Positions 43,403 through 51,814 of a DNA stretch of 64,000 nucleotides are shown piece after piece. The stretch is from the NCBI RefSeq assembly GCF_002949795.1, contig NZ_CP026692.1, forward strand, positions 5,068,545 through 5,132,544, written 5' to 3'. Positions within the stretch are counted from its first letter, which is position 1; each line of letters starts with the position of its first letter. The position numbers and the translations under genes were made by a program. Origin of the DNA: Nostoc sp. 'Lobaria pulmonaria (5183) cyanobiont'. Its GTDB lineage: Bacteria > Cyanobacteriota > Cyanobacteriia > Cyanobacteriales > Nostocaceae. The notes under the pieces were generated by a model. That model was not told where the DNA came from. It was given only the letters and a program-made list of their open reading frames with translations, and did not search any database.

Positions 43403-43712
43403 GGATTTAAGGATAGTAAATTTTTTTTAAGTTAACTTCCTAAAGTGTAATTAATCGTGGTCGTATTTTTATAGGTAACATATTAAGTTGCTATTTCACC
43501 AGCGTAGGGTTTGGCTTATTTGTGGTGTTCTCAGACTATGATAAGACAGTTTCAGCCTGAGACTACAACGTGAGGGTGAGTGTTAACAACACAAGGTTAA
43601 CAAGTCATAATAAAAGTGACAGTTGTTTATATATCACCCATATCTAACGTCTCTTTAAATTATAAAATCTCAAGTGTGAGTAATATTCCGGTAATTTAAT
43701 TAATCACAACTA
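43403..43712. promoter_or_regulatory. Divergent menF/menA promoter region
   Basis: 310 bases between opposite starts. GTTAACAACACAAGGTTAAC at 43583-43602 is an imperfect inverted repeat (GTTAAC arms with an 8-base spacer). No clear -10/-35 pair can be assigned. Both genes feed the same pathway, so a shared regulator is plausible but unproven. Confidence 0.35.
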
Positions 43713-44609
43713 ATGACTACCAAGCAAATTTTATATCCCAACACTAAGTTATGGATGGCAGCGATTAAACCGCCAATGTATAGCGTTGCCATTATGCCCA
43801 TTTGGGTAGGAACAGCAGTAGCATTTGCCGAAACTAAAATTTTCAATGGTGTAGTATTTTCTACTTTTGTAGCTGCGGCAATCTTAATTCTTGCCTGGGA
43901 AAATATCAGTAATGATGTGTTTGATTCTGAAACAGGTATTGATCAAAATAAGCACCATTCTCTGGTGAACTTAACAGGCAATAAGCCATTAATATTTTGG
44001 ATAGGAAATTTGTGTTTAGGTTTGGGGTTACTGGGCATACTAGCGATCGCCTTTTGGCAACAAGACCTAACTGTTATCGGTATAATACTACTGTGCTGCG
44101 GTTTAGGCTACACGTACCAAGGGCCTCCCTTTCGCTTAGGATATCAGGGTTTAGGCGAGATTATTTGCTTTTTTGCCTTTGGCCCCTTAGCAGTGGAGGC
44201 AGCATACTACAGCCAGACTCAAACTTGGTCAATAACGAGTTTAGCAGCTTCAGTGATCGTTGGGATTGCCACAACCTTAATTTTGTTTTGCTCACACTTT
44301 CACCAAGTTAAGGATGACATAGCCGCAGGTAAGCGATCGCCTATCGTCCGTTTAGGAACTCAAAAAGGGGCCCAACTCCTAGTTTGGTTTACTGGTAGTA
44401 TTTATCCCCTCACCTTGCTATTTGTGCTATTGGGAATTTCTCCAGCTTGGACGTTACTGAGTTGGGTAAGTTTACCCTTTGCTGTCAAATTATGCCGCCA
44501 CGTGCAAGAAAATCACAACCAGCCAGACAAAGTTAGTAACTGTAAATTCATCGCCGTAGCCGTGCATTTCTGGGCTTGCTTGTTGCTCGGCTTGGGATTT
44601 ATGCTTTAA
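43713..44609 (+). CDS. menA: 1,4-dihydroxy-2-naphthoate phytyltransferase
   Basis: MenA is the membrane prenyltransferase that attaches the phytyl chain to DHNA in phylloquinone synthesis. The 298-residue protein has about eight hydrophobic spans and the UbiA-family first Asp motif in NDVFDSETGIDQNKHHSL. The second conserved loop is SHFHQVKDDIAAGKRSPIV, and YQGPPFRLGYQGLGE lies between. It starts the plus-strand men operon; menC begins 14 bases after its stop, so cotranscription is very likely. Confidence 0.95.
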   Translation: MTTKQILYPNTKLWMAAIKPPMYSVAIMPIWVGTAVAFAETKIFNGVVFSTFVAAAILILAWENISNDVFDSETGIDQNKHHSLVNLTGNKPLIFWIGNLCLGLGLLGILAIAFWQQDLTVIGIILLCCGLGYTYQGPPFRLGYQGLGEIICFFAFGPLAVEAAYYSQTQTWSITSLAASVIVGIATTLILFCSHFHQVKDDIAAGKRSPIVRLGTQKGAQLLVWFTGSIYPLTLLFVLLGISPAWTLLSWVSLPFAVKLCRHVQENHNQPDKVSNCKFIAVAVHFWACLLLGLGFML

Positions 44610-44623
44610 CAATTACTAAATTG

Positions 44624-45592
44624 ATGCGTTATCAATTTAAATTTCGTACTTATCAGCGAAGATTTTTGCGATCGCTGACTACCAATCATGGTAGTTGGGA
44701 AATTCGTGAAGGTATTATCCTCCGTCTCACTGATGAATCAGGTAAACTCGGCTGGGGAGAAATCGCCCCCATTAGTTGGTTTGGTTCCGAAACCCTAGAA
44801 CAAGCTTTAGACTTTTGCCGCCAACTCCCAGAAGACATCACAGACAAAATAATTTTCTCCATCCCTGATGAGTTACCTGCTTGTCAATTTGGCTTTGAGT
44901 CAGCCTGCGAGTGGGGGAGTGAATTCTTTTCCATGCCCAATACCCAATCTTTCAGTGGCTTATTACCATCTGGGGAAGCGGCTTTAAATCAATGGCAAAC
45001 CCTATGGGCACAAGGATATCGTACATTTAAGTGGAAAATTGGAGTGGATGCGATCGCTGATGAACTAAAAATTTTTGAGTCACTCATACACACCTTACCA
45101 GCCTCTACCAAACTGCGATTAGATGCCAACGGTGGACTCAGCTATGAGGAAGCTAACTTATGGCTGTGGACTTGCGACAATCTCAAAGCAAATGCAGAAA
45201 TACCCCTAGAAATTGAATTCATTGAGCAACCGCTACCCGTTGAGCAATTTCAGGGGATGTTGGAATTGAGTATGAGTTATGAAACTGCTATCGCTTTAGA
45301 TGAATCTGTCGCCACACTTGGGCAACTTGCTGCTTGTCATCAACAAGGTTGGCGAGGAATTTTTGTTATAAAGCCTGGGATCGTTGGATCGCCATCTCGT
45401 CTGAGAAAGTTTTGCCACCAGCATCAAATTGATACTGTATTCTCATCAGTATTTGAGACTGCGATCGCAAGACAAGCAGCACTCAAACTAGCAGCCGAAT
45501 TATCCCGAAACAACAGGGCAGTTGGCTTTGGCATCGACTATTTTTTTGAACAAGAAGATACATGGCTTCAAAGTCTATGGAACAACCTTTAG
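44624..45592 (+). CDS. menC: o-Succinylbenzoate synthase
   Basis: MenC dehydrates SHCHC to o-succinylbenzoate. An enolase-superfamily protein of 322 residues. The catalytic Lys is in YRTFKWKIGVDA, the metal ligands are in LRLDANGGLSYEEA, EFIEQPLPVEQF and IALDESVATLGQ, and the second Lys is in GIFVIKPGIVG. The start is put at 44624 (MRYQFKFRTYQRRF), 14 bases after the menA stop; an in-frame ATG 48 bases upstream would overlap menA and add an unlike peptide. It overlaps menE by 16-31 bases. Confidence 0.95.
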   Translation: MRYQFKFRTYQRRFLRSLTTNHGSWEIREGIILRLTDESGKLGWGEIAPISWFGSETLEQALDFCRQLPEDITDKIIFSIPDELPACQFGFESACEWGSEFFSMPNTQSFSGLLPSGEAALNQWQTLWAQGYRTFKWKIGVDAIADELKIFESLIHTLPASTKLRLDANGGLSYEEANLWLWTCDNLKANAEIPLEIEFIEQPLPVEQFQGMLELSMSYETAIALDESVATLGQLAACHQQGWRGIFVIKPGIVGSPSRLRKFCHQHQIDTVFSSVFETAIARQAALKLAAELSRNNRAVGFGIDYFFEQEDTWLQSLWNNL

Positions 45593-46971
45593 ACTGTCTT
45601 AATAACTTACTTCAGCATGATTGGCTTATCGGTTACAACAGCCATCAATTTCATCAAATAGCTCAAGAATTGTATTTAGAACTAACACAGTTATCAGCGT
45701 GTGGAACACCACCAAAAATTATCTTAGCCGAACGCGAACCATTACGATTTTTAGCAAGCTTTATTGCCGCTTGTGCAGCTAATTGTCCAGTTTTTCTTTG
45801 TAACCCCGACTGGGGAACACAAGAATGGCAACAAGTCTTTGATTTAGTACAGCCAGATATTACTTGGGGAATAGGGAATAGGGAATGGGGAATAGGGAAT
45901 GGGAATAATTACCAATGCCTAATGCCCAATGTCCAATGCCCAACGATTATGATTCCCACAGGTGGTTCATCGGGGCAGATTAAATTTGCCATCCATACTT
46001 GGGAAACTCTCACAGCATCAGTACAAGGATTTACAGAATACTTTCAACTAAAGCAAGTTAATTCTTTTTGCATATTGCCCTTATATCACGTTAGCGGTTT
46101 AATGCAATTTATGCGCTCATTCACTACCGCAGGTAAACTATCTATTCAACCATTTAAAGCTGTAGAATCAGGTCAAATCTTAAATATTAAACAATCAGAG
46201 TTTTTTATATCTTTAGTACCAACACAGTTACAACGCCTTCTGCAAAATCCAGAATTAACTGAATGGCTATCCCAATTTAATACTGTACTTTTGGGAGGTG
46301 CGCCAGCATGGAACGAACTACTAGAAAAAGCCAGATTTCATCATATCCGATTAGCACCAACCTATGGCATGACAGAAACCGCCTCTCAAATTGCTACCCT
46401 CAAACCAGATGATTTTCTCGGCGGTAAAATCAGCAGTGGTCAAATTCTTCCCCATGCAAAAGTAACTATTCGCAATCAGCAAGGCGAGATTTTAAATTCC
46501 AATCAAATAGGAAAGATCACTATCTATGCTCAATCTCTAGCCCTTGGTTACTATCCGATAACCAGAGAAAATCAAGGTGATTTCCAAGTAGATGATTTAG
46601 GTTTTTTAGATGAACAAGGCCATTTAAATATTGTCGGACGTAACAGCGATAAAATTATTACAGGTGGAGAAAACATTTACCCAACAGAAATTGAATCAGC
46701 TATACAAGCAACTCAAATGGTTGCCGATATTTGTGTCATAGGCATCCCAGATAAACACTGGGGACAAGCATTAACAGCGATTTACATTCCTAAAAAATCA
46801 AATACTTCTGCTTTAAAAATCCAAACCCTACTTAAAGACAAACTCAGCAAATTTAAAATCCCTAAATATTGGATTCCCCAGCAAAACTTACCCCGTAACT
46901 CCCAAGGTAAAATTAACCGCCAACAGCTACAGCAAATAGCCACAGAATTCCTCCAAAATCCCATCACATAA
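45562..46971 (+). CDS. menE: o-Succinylbenzoate-CoA ligase
   Basis: MenE activates o-succinylbenzoate to its CoA ester with ATP. An ANL-superfamily enzyme: the phosphate loop is MIPTGGSSGQIKFAIH, the adenylate motif is LAPTYGMTETASQI, then GRNSDKIITGGENIYPTEIE, and the catalytic C-terminal Lys is in LPRNSQGKINRQQL. The start could be 45562 or the ATG at 45577; both overlap menC. Between ITWG and IMIPTGGSSG lies an odd Gly/Asn/Cys-rich stretch (GIGNREWGIGNGNNYQCLMP), encoded by heptanucleotide repeats, just before the ATP loop. The enzyme probably tolerates it as a surface loop. Confidence 0.94.
   Translation: MASKSMEQPLDCLNNLLQHDWLIGYNSHQFHQIAQELYLELTQLSACGTPPKIILAEREPLRFLASFIAACAANCPVFLCNPDWGTQEWQQVFDLVQPDITWGIGNREWGIGNGNNYQCLMPNVQCPTIMIPTGGSSGQIKFAIHTWETLTASVQGFTEYFQLKQVNSFCILPLYHVSGLMQFMRSFTTAGKLSIQPFKAVESGQILNIKQSEFFISLVPTQLQRLLQNPELTEWLSQFNTVLLGGAPAWNELLEKARFHHIRLAPTYGMTETASQIATLKPDDFLGGKISSGQILPHAKVTIRNQQGEILNSNQIGKITIYAQSLALGYYPITRENQGDFQVDDLGFLDEQGHLNIVGRNSDKIITGGENIYPTEIESAIQATQMVADICVIGIPDKHWGQALTAIYIPKKSNTSALKIQTLLKDKLSKFKIPKYWIPQQNLPRNSQGKINRQQLQQIATEFLQNPIT
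45868..45953 (+). repeat. Heptanucleotide repeats inside menE
   Basis: From 45868 the sequence steps as GGGGAATAGGGAATAGGGAA and GGGGAATAGGGAATGGGAAT, then a CCAATGCCTAATGCCCAATG run follows. These are the 7-bp spacer repeats of heterocystous cyanobacteria, here translated in frame without a stop. Confidence 0.8.
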
Positions 46972-46979
46972 TTTCTCTC

Positions 46980-47070
46980 GACTTTCTTCTCTCTGCGCCG
47001 CGCCAGTTGCTTCAACGGGGGGAACCCCCGCAACGCACTGGCTTCTCAGCGTCTCTGCGATTCGTTTCCA
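46980..47070. repeat. Dispersed repeat at the convergent menE/thioesterase end
   Basis: CTCTCTGCGCCGCGCCAGTTG, CAACGGGGGGAACCCCCGCAAC and CTTCTCAGCGTCTCTGCGA (quoted in pieces of at most 20: GCGCCGCGCCAGTTG, GGGGGGAACCCCCG) form a compact block with a GGGGG-AACCCCC hairpin. It is the kind of mosaic repeat seen between Nostoc genes, and it supplies the last codons of the thioesterase gene. Confidence 0.6.
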
Positions 47071-47455
47071 ACCACTGAATAATTTCTTCAGGTAATTCCT
47101 GCTTACTCCTACTACTTCCATCAATACAAATATGCTTAGTAATAGCCTTAGCAACTACCACCTCAGCCACTGTAATTTCGTAAGTAATTTCAAACTTATC
47201 AACACCTATTTTTTGCGGTATTAAACTAATCAGCAACTTGTCCGCGACAAACATAGGGCGCAAAAAATCAACATTAGCATGAACAATAGGAAACCCCACA
47301 GACGGATTAGTAAAAAAATCTTTGAGATTAATACTTGATGCTTCTAGAGATTCTTCATAAGCTTCATGGCAAATACTCAAAACGTTAGCAAAATAAACTA
47401 CTCCAGCAGCATCAGTATCTTGAAAACGAACCGTGCGGTTATAAGTAAAAGACAT
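47012..47455 (-). CDS. 1,4-dihydroxy-2-naphthoyl-CoA hydrolase (hot-dog thioesterase)
   Basis: A 147-residue 4HBT-type hot-dog thioesterase. The active-site segment [20 protein letters not shown] contains the catalytic Asp (Asp15 or neighbouring) as in the cyanobacterial DHNA-CoA hydrolase. The hot-dog helix is [13 protein letters not shown], and [13 protein letters not shown] follows. Its place next to menE supports DHNA-CoA as substrate, releasing DHNA for MenA. The final residues ([15 protein letters not shown]) are read from a dispersed repeat (46980-47070) that has replaced the natural end. It converges on menE. Confidence 0.9.
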   Translation of the reverse strand: MSFTYNRTVRFQDTDAAGVVYFANVLSICHEAYEESLEASSINLKDFFTNPSVGFPIVHANVDFLRPMFVADKLLISLIPQKIGVDKFEITYEITVAEVVVAKAITKHICIDGSSRSKQELPEEIIQWLETNRRDAEKPVRCGGSPR

Positions 47456-47476
47456 TTTTGAGAATTGAATTACGAA

Positions 47477-47935
47477 TTATGTCGACTCTAAGGGCGGAAC
47501 CTCAAAGTCATTAAACGAGGAAACATTGTAAGACGAAGCTGCTAGAGCTTTCACCAGCTTACCGTCAAGAGTCAGCAAAGTAGCACCTACCTGCTGTGAA
47601 AGTGCAACATAAGAACCATCGTAGGCAGAGATTCCATAATTTAAGGCGATCGCCACTGCATCCGCCATCAAATCAGCCGTGGAGACAACACGCAACGGAA
47701 AAGCTTTGAGACTAGCTAAATTCCCCTGAATCAGAGAAACATCGTAACTACCTGCACGAGCATACTTCCACAAAACGTTTGCACACTCAATGTAAAATAA
47801 ATCAGGTACAAAGATTTCTGTCTGGGGATAGGCAAGGTGAGCAAACAGTTGATTAACCTTGGCTGTTAGCGGATCGGGAATAAATTGCTTAACGGACACA
47901 CTGGCATCGACGACGCACCTAAGAGGAATTGTCAT
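47477..47935 (-). CDS. PIN-domain toxin (VapC-like)
   Basis: A 152-residue PIN nuclease. The acidic site is visible: Asp10 in CVVDASVSVKQF, Glu in YIECANVLWKYAR, and Asp in ISAYDGSYVALSQ and LLTLDGKLVKAL. PIN toxins cleave RNA, often tRNA or rRNA. It overlaps the upstream antitoxin by four bases (ATGA), the normal order for VapBC or FitAB modules. The target is unknown. Confidence 0.92.
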   Translation of the reverse strand: MTIPLRCVVDASVSVKQFIPDPLTAKVNQLFAHLAYPQTEIFVPDLFYIECANVLWKYARAGSYDVSLIQGNLASLKAFPLRVVSTADLMADAVAIALNYGISAYDGSYVALSQQVGATLLTLDGKLVKALAASSYNVSSFNDFEVPPLEST

Positions 47936-48198
47936 CTGTCCCGATCTTCTCTAATCATGGCAGTACTATCAGGCCATTCGATATCAGTTGGTAGCTGTTC
48001 ACGGCGAAGACGGATTTCCTCTAAAAGTTTTGGGACATTCTTTCGTCTTTCTTCTTCTGTTTGCTGTGCTTCAGTCTTTAAAGCCTGTTCTAACAGAGTT
48101 ATAACTTGGGCGTTAATTGAACGGTGTTCAGATGCGGCTAACTCTTGCAGCTTTGCATACAAATCATCGGGTAAATTTCTTACATAAAGGGTAGCCAT
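47932..48198 (-). CDS. Ribbon-helix-helix antitoxin (FitA/VapB-like)
   Basis: An 88-residue protein. The N-terminal strand and helices MATLYVRNLPDDLYAKLQEL and SEHRSINAQVITLLEQAL are a FitA-type ribbon-helix-helix DNA-binding domain. The charged C-terminal tail (PKLLEEIRLRREQLPTDIEW) would wrap the toxin's active site. It is first in a two-gene operon and probably represses it. The final residues overlap the PIN gene start. Confidence 0.92.
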   Translation of the reverse strand: MATLYVRNLPDDLYAKLQELAASEHRSINAQVITLLEQALKTEAQQTEEERRKNVPKLLEEIRLRREQLPTDIEWPDSTAMIREDRDR

Positions 48199-48288
48199 CG
48201 TTTTATCTCAAAGTAGAATTTATCAAAATGATAGCACTATGCAAGCAAAAGGGGGAGCGATCGCTTTCTCTCAATTATTCTCAATTAT

Positions 48289-48813
48289 CTACTTTTTTTT
48301 TGATTTCCCTTTAGGTTGATACTCAACTCCTCGCAGAAAGTTACCTAAATCTGAATTCTTGCTAATATCGTAGTTACCTTCGCCAAATGTCTGCTTTAAT
48401 TCCTGTTTATATTTATCAATTTCTTGTGGTACAGAACTGTTAGATTTAATATATGCTTTTGCAATAAAATTTAGTGATAGTTCAGACTGTTTCAAGGATT
48501 TTTTAAAATATGTATATGTAGTTATGACTTGCTCTGTAGCTGTTTTTACATCACCACCTTTCAATTCTACAAAGCAGATTATTCTTTTACTCTCTTTTGC
48601 ATAAAAGACTATTAGATCACAGATTTTCATCCCTTCTTGCTCTAATCCTAATATTTGACGCAATTTACAATTAGGATTTGACTGATTGTCTATTAGAAAA
48701 AAGAGAATTGTTTCACCGCTAGATGGTTTTATATTTATCTCTACTCCATTTTCTGTATAACTTGTTTTTCCTGGTAGCAAACAACTTGATAACAATAATT
48801 TATTGAAAAGCAT
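48289..48813 (-). CDS. Small PD-(D/E)XK-like nuclease candidate, partner of an AAA ATPase
   Basis: A 174-residue protein I cannot place in a named family. Asp66 in KICDLIVFYAKE, Glu83-Leu-Lys85 in CFVELKGGD, and Gln95 with Tyr100 in TEQVITTY reproduce the D...ExK...QxxxY pattern of RecB-like PD-(D/E)XK nucleases. The C terminus is Lys-rich (YQPKGKSKKK). AAGGAG nine bases before the ATG gives a strong ribosome site. It follows the ATPase gene by 29 bases on the same strand, and both are strikingly AT-rich compared with flanking genes, which suggests transfer. A DNA or RNA nuclease effector of an ATPase sensor is the simplest reading; this is inference. Confidence 0.6.
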   Translation of the reverse strand: MLFNKLLLSSCLLPGKTSYTENGVEINIKPSSGETILFFLIDNQSNPNCKLRQILGLEQEGMKICDLIVFYAKESKRIICFVELKGGDVKTATEQVITTYTYFKKSLKQSELSLNFIAKAYIKSNSSVPQEIDKYKQELKQTFGEGNYDISKNSDLGNFLRGVEYQPKGKSKKK

Positions 48814-48842
48814 TCTTAAATCACTCCTTAGCTTAAGAGTGA

Positions 48843-50282
48843 TTATGGGAATATATGGGAAATATCATCAGATACATCACCAAACGTATCCCAATCTATA
48901 CGGCCTTCTTGATTTAAGATATTCTTAGCCATACCATCCTCAAACAGATATACAGAAACTTTTTCTTGAGGGATAAAAGCTTCTGTTCGCTCTAAATAAA
49001 ATTTATCTTTTATACTTTCTTTATCTTTATATTGAGCAGCTTTCATCAAATTCGATAGATGATCCAAAATATAAGGACTATGAGTTATAATTAATACTTT
49101 TAGACCAGCTTGGACTAACATTGCTAAAAATTCAGTAATCGCTACTTGTACAGAAGGGTGTAAATGTATTTCTGGTTCATCAATAATTAGCAACTCACCC
49201 GGTTCAGCAAGATAGCGTAAGCAAAGAACTAAAGGTGTTAGTCCTTGAACCAGAGATGAAGCAACTGTTATTTCTAATTTGATTTTTTCTGATGGCTGAA
49301 AAAATATTTTATTTTCTAATCCAGGGTCATTAAAATCTATTCTACCTTGCAAAATTTGCTTTTCTAATAATTCTGCTAATTCAGCATAAATGGCAATTTC
49401 TGGTCTTTTTTGAATTTCTTCTTCTCTTTCCTCTGTTATGTTTATATATGCATTAGCTAATATTTCTATTAAACTTTGTACTGGCTCACTTGTTTTTTTA
49501 TTTTTTGGTTTATCTGAGCGTTCAGATATTATTTTAACATCTAAATTAATATCAGAGGTTTCATCAAAATTATCAAAATTGACATTTTCAAATTCCAAAC
49601 TTTCTTTTTCAAGAGAAAAAGGAAAGGTTGGAAAAGTAGTTCTTTGTATAGGAAATATATAAACATCTGAATAAAAAGAACTATGAAGTATCTGGAAAAT
49701 CTCTTGAAGTAAAAGTTTTTTAAATAGCCTTATAGGGATTTTTTTTAAAAAACTACCTTTGCAAATTATGTTAAAGTAAATATTATTTTCATCAATTTCC
49801 TTTAAGATATTTAAATACTCTTTACCTTGTGAACCAAAATAAATTTGTTTTTCTAAGCTATATTTTTTTACATTCTCAAGTATTTCTTGTTTTACCGTAG
49901 CTAAATTAAAGCTTATCTTCCTTGATTTAAAATCACTACGCTCACTACTCATAAATGTTTTAATCAAACTAGGAGATGACTGAGCAACATCATTAATATA
50001 TGCTTCTGCATACTCCTCAGCAAAATTAATTAAATCAATACTAACATTTCCTTCTTGGATAAATTGCTCAATAGCATTATCTAGAATCGGATATTTCTGC
50101 TTAGTTTTGCCATCAATGTAACTTTTGAAATACCTATCAAATCCATTTTTACCAAATATAGATGCTAAAGTATTAGCTGTCCAAGTTTTTCCAGTGCCAT
50201 TTCTTCCAATAAAAACAGTAAGGGGTTTTAAGTCAATTTCAAGTTCTTCGATAACACCTAAGTTATGAATTTCTACTTTCAT
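48843..50282 (-). CDS. AAA family (AAA_15/21, OLD-like) ATPase
   Basis: A 479-residue ABC/SMC-like ATPase of the type found in many phage-defence systems. Walker A FIGRNGTGKTWTA (residues 26-33 core) is followed by a long helical insertion. The C-terminal lobe has the signature-like VASSLVQGLTPLVLCLRYLA, Walker B LLIIDEPEIHLHP (Asp368-Glu369) and the switch His in LIITHSPYIL. There is no TOPRIM domain at the C terminus, unlike OLD/GajA proteins; the downstream gene supplies a nuclease-like partner instead. Codon use is very AT-rich. The cassette lies between a toxin-antitoxin pair and tRNA-Ser, a plausible integration spot. Confidence 0.82.
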   Translation of the reverse strand: MKVEIHNLGVIEELEIDLKPLTVFIGRNGTGKTWTANTLASIFGKNGFDRYFKSYIDGKTKQKYPILDNAIEQFIQEGNVSIDLINFAEEYAEAYINDVAQSSPSLIKTFMSSERSDFKSRKISFNLATVKQEILENVKKYSLEKQIYFGSQGKEYLNILKEIDENNIYFNIICKGSFLKKIPIRLFKKLLLQEIFQILHSSFYSDVYIFPIQRTTFPTFPFSLEKESLEFENVNFDNFDETSDINLDVKIISERSDKPKNKKTSEPVQSLIEILANAYINITEEREEEIQKRPEIAIYAELAELLEKQILQGRIDFNDPGLENKIFFQPSEKIKLEITVASSLVQGLTPLVLCLRYLAEPGELLIIDEPEIHLHPSVQVAITEFLAMLVQAGLKVLIITHSPYILDHLSNLMKAAQYKDKESIKDKFYLERTEAFIPQEKVSVYLFEDGMAKNILNQEGRIDWDTFGDVSDDISHIFP

Positions 50283-50528
50283 GACATCATTTGATTTTAA
50301 TTACTCAAGGTTAATTCTATATAATTTCAACTAAACCTACCACGCTTTGTAAAGTCAGTAAATCATAATTTGTTGCTGAATGGCATATAGCAATCCTAAT
50401 ACCTTGAATGATAACAGGGCTATCTTTAGCCTTACTGTTATATGCAATATAACTTTGATTCACTCTCATAAACTTGAATCTGTTAGTCAGAGAGTTTATC
50501 TGTAATGTATTATGCAAAAATCTTTCAA

Positions 50529-50613
50529 CGGAGAAGGGGAGATTCGAACTCCCGGAGGTTTTAGCCTCATCCGATTTCAAGTCGGACGCAATCGACCACT
50601 CTGCCACCTCTCC
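50529..50613 (-). tRNA. tRNA-Ser (anticodon TGA)
   Basis: An 85-base class II tRNA on the minus strand. The acceptor GGAGAGG pairs with CTTCTCC (one mismatch-tolerant pair), and the anticodon stem CCGAC/ATCGG-type frames CTTGAAA, giving TGA. A long variable arm (GGCTAAAACC) is typical of serine tRNAs, and the T arm is GGGAG-TTCGAAT-CTCCC. The discriminator is G. Confidence 0.95.
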
Positions 50614-50744
50614 AATAAATCTGTCAAACTTTTGCTTACTCTACTTTCAGACGCTATTTAGACGCTTTTGTTGGTTAGCACTAAAGCTGACAGATAATAC
50701 TATATCGTATCATCTACGCAGATTGCACTAGTAGATGCCAATGT

Positions 50745-51665
50745 CTACGACACACTACGCGATCGCTCATACAAAATTTCCTCTGAAGCCACCTGAAAGT
50801 CATTGCCCACCCAAACTAGGGAAACTTGCGAAACCACACCCCCCTCTAGAGTGACAATGGAAAAATTACGCAACTTCTCGCTGTCATTTTCCACAATCCT
50901 GGGCACAGTGGCTGCATTCAAGTAAATTGTCCCCTCTGGACTTCTAAAGATGGGCTTGCGCTGCACCTTCTTGGTATGGCGTAAATCTCGGTGCATGTGA
51001 CCAAATGTCACCAGGGGAATGGTTTTACCAGCAGTCAAGGCAAGAGATATCGCCTCGCCAAAATCTGGATCACCAAAATCGCCGCCAATTGGGTGCCAGT
51101 CTTTGCCACATGGGTCTTCGGGGCGATCGCCTAACCCACTAGGCCCGTTGTGACCCAAAAATATAATCGTCTCGTAAGCGGCGCTTTTGACTGCTTTGAA
51201 GATGCGATCGGCGGATTCTTCCAAACTCGTCACACCGTAACGTTCTTTACAGATTTCCGCGAATTTCCACTCTGGGCCACCCCAGGTAAAGGGACGACCC
51301 CCCACTACAGTTAAATTCCAAGCGGGAAAATCTAGCTTACCGTAACCGACATGGGACGCGCCTAATAAATCGAGTTGTTCCTGTACCCAGTCTTCCTTAG
51401 AGCGGTCATAAGGAGCCTTCTTACGTCCCCATTCGGTGGCGGTATACCAGGCATCATGGTTGCCCATCACGGCTGCTTTGGGAATATCGAGGGAGGCGAT
51501 CGCTCTAACCACTTCCACCGATTCATTGCCAAAATCCCCCACAAACAGCACTAAGTCAACACCCAAATGCTTGAGTGCAATACCATCTTCCACTTCCCAT
51601 TGGTCGTGAACATCTCCAATTACAGCAATTTTGAGAGTTATCGATTGAGTTTTCTGACTGGTCAT
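50745..51665 (-). CDS. TIGR04168-type metallophosphoesterase
   Basis: A 306-residue calcineurin-like phosphoesterase. The metal motifs are IAVIGDVHDQWE (D-x-H), LVLFVGDFGNE (GD), AAVMGNHDAWY (GNHD), FLGHNGPSGLG, and VTFGHMHRDLR (GHxH). The EEDPCGKDWHPIGGDFGDPD-like block (here DRPEDPCGKDWHPIGGDFGD) marks the cyanobacterial/plastid TIGR04168 group, whose substrate is unknown. The start is chosen at 51665 because AAGGAAAG precedes that ATG; a further upstream start (51728) would add 21 residues without support. It is divergent from nadA. Confidence 0.9.
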   Translation of the reverse strand: MTSQKTQSITLKIAVIGDVHDQWEVEDGIALKHLGVDLVLFVGDFGNESVEVVRAIASLDIPKAAVMGNHDAWYTATEWGRKKAPYDRSKEDWVQEQLDLLGASHVGYGKLDFPAWNLTVVGGRPFTWGGPEWKFAEICKERYGVTSLEESADRIFKAVKSAAYETIIFLGHNGPSGLGDRPEDPCGKDWHPIGGDFGDPDFGEAISLALTAGKTIPLVTFGHMHRDLRHTKKVQRKPIFRSPEGTIYLNAATVPRIVENDSEKLRNFSIVTLEGGVVSQVSLVWVGNDFQVASEEILYERSRSVS

Positions 51666-51814
51666 GCCACTTTCCTTGCCGTCTATCTCCAGGATATGAA
51701 ACTCAACCCGATTTGGACACAACCCCAAAATATCAACCGTCCACTATTTTTGGTAAAAACTACTATAATTGAATCCACAGGACATAAATTTGCAACATAA
51801 AGCACCCCTAAACT

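Noticed and set aside
50317-50607. 96-codon minus-strand frame overlapping tRNA-Ser
   Set aside because: Its first 30 codons are the tRNA gene itself. The remaining 50 (from about 50469) have no ribosome site or recognisable homology.
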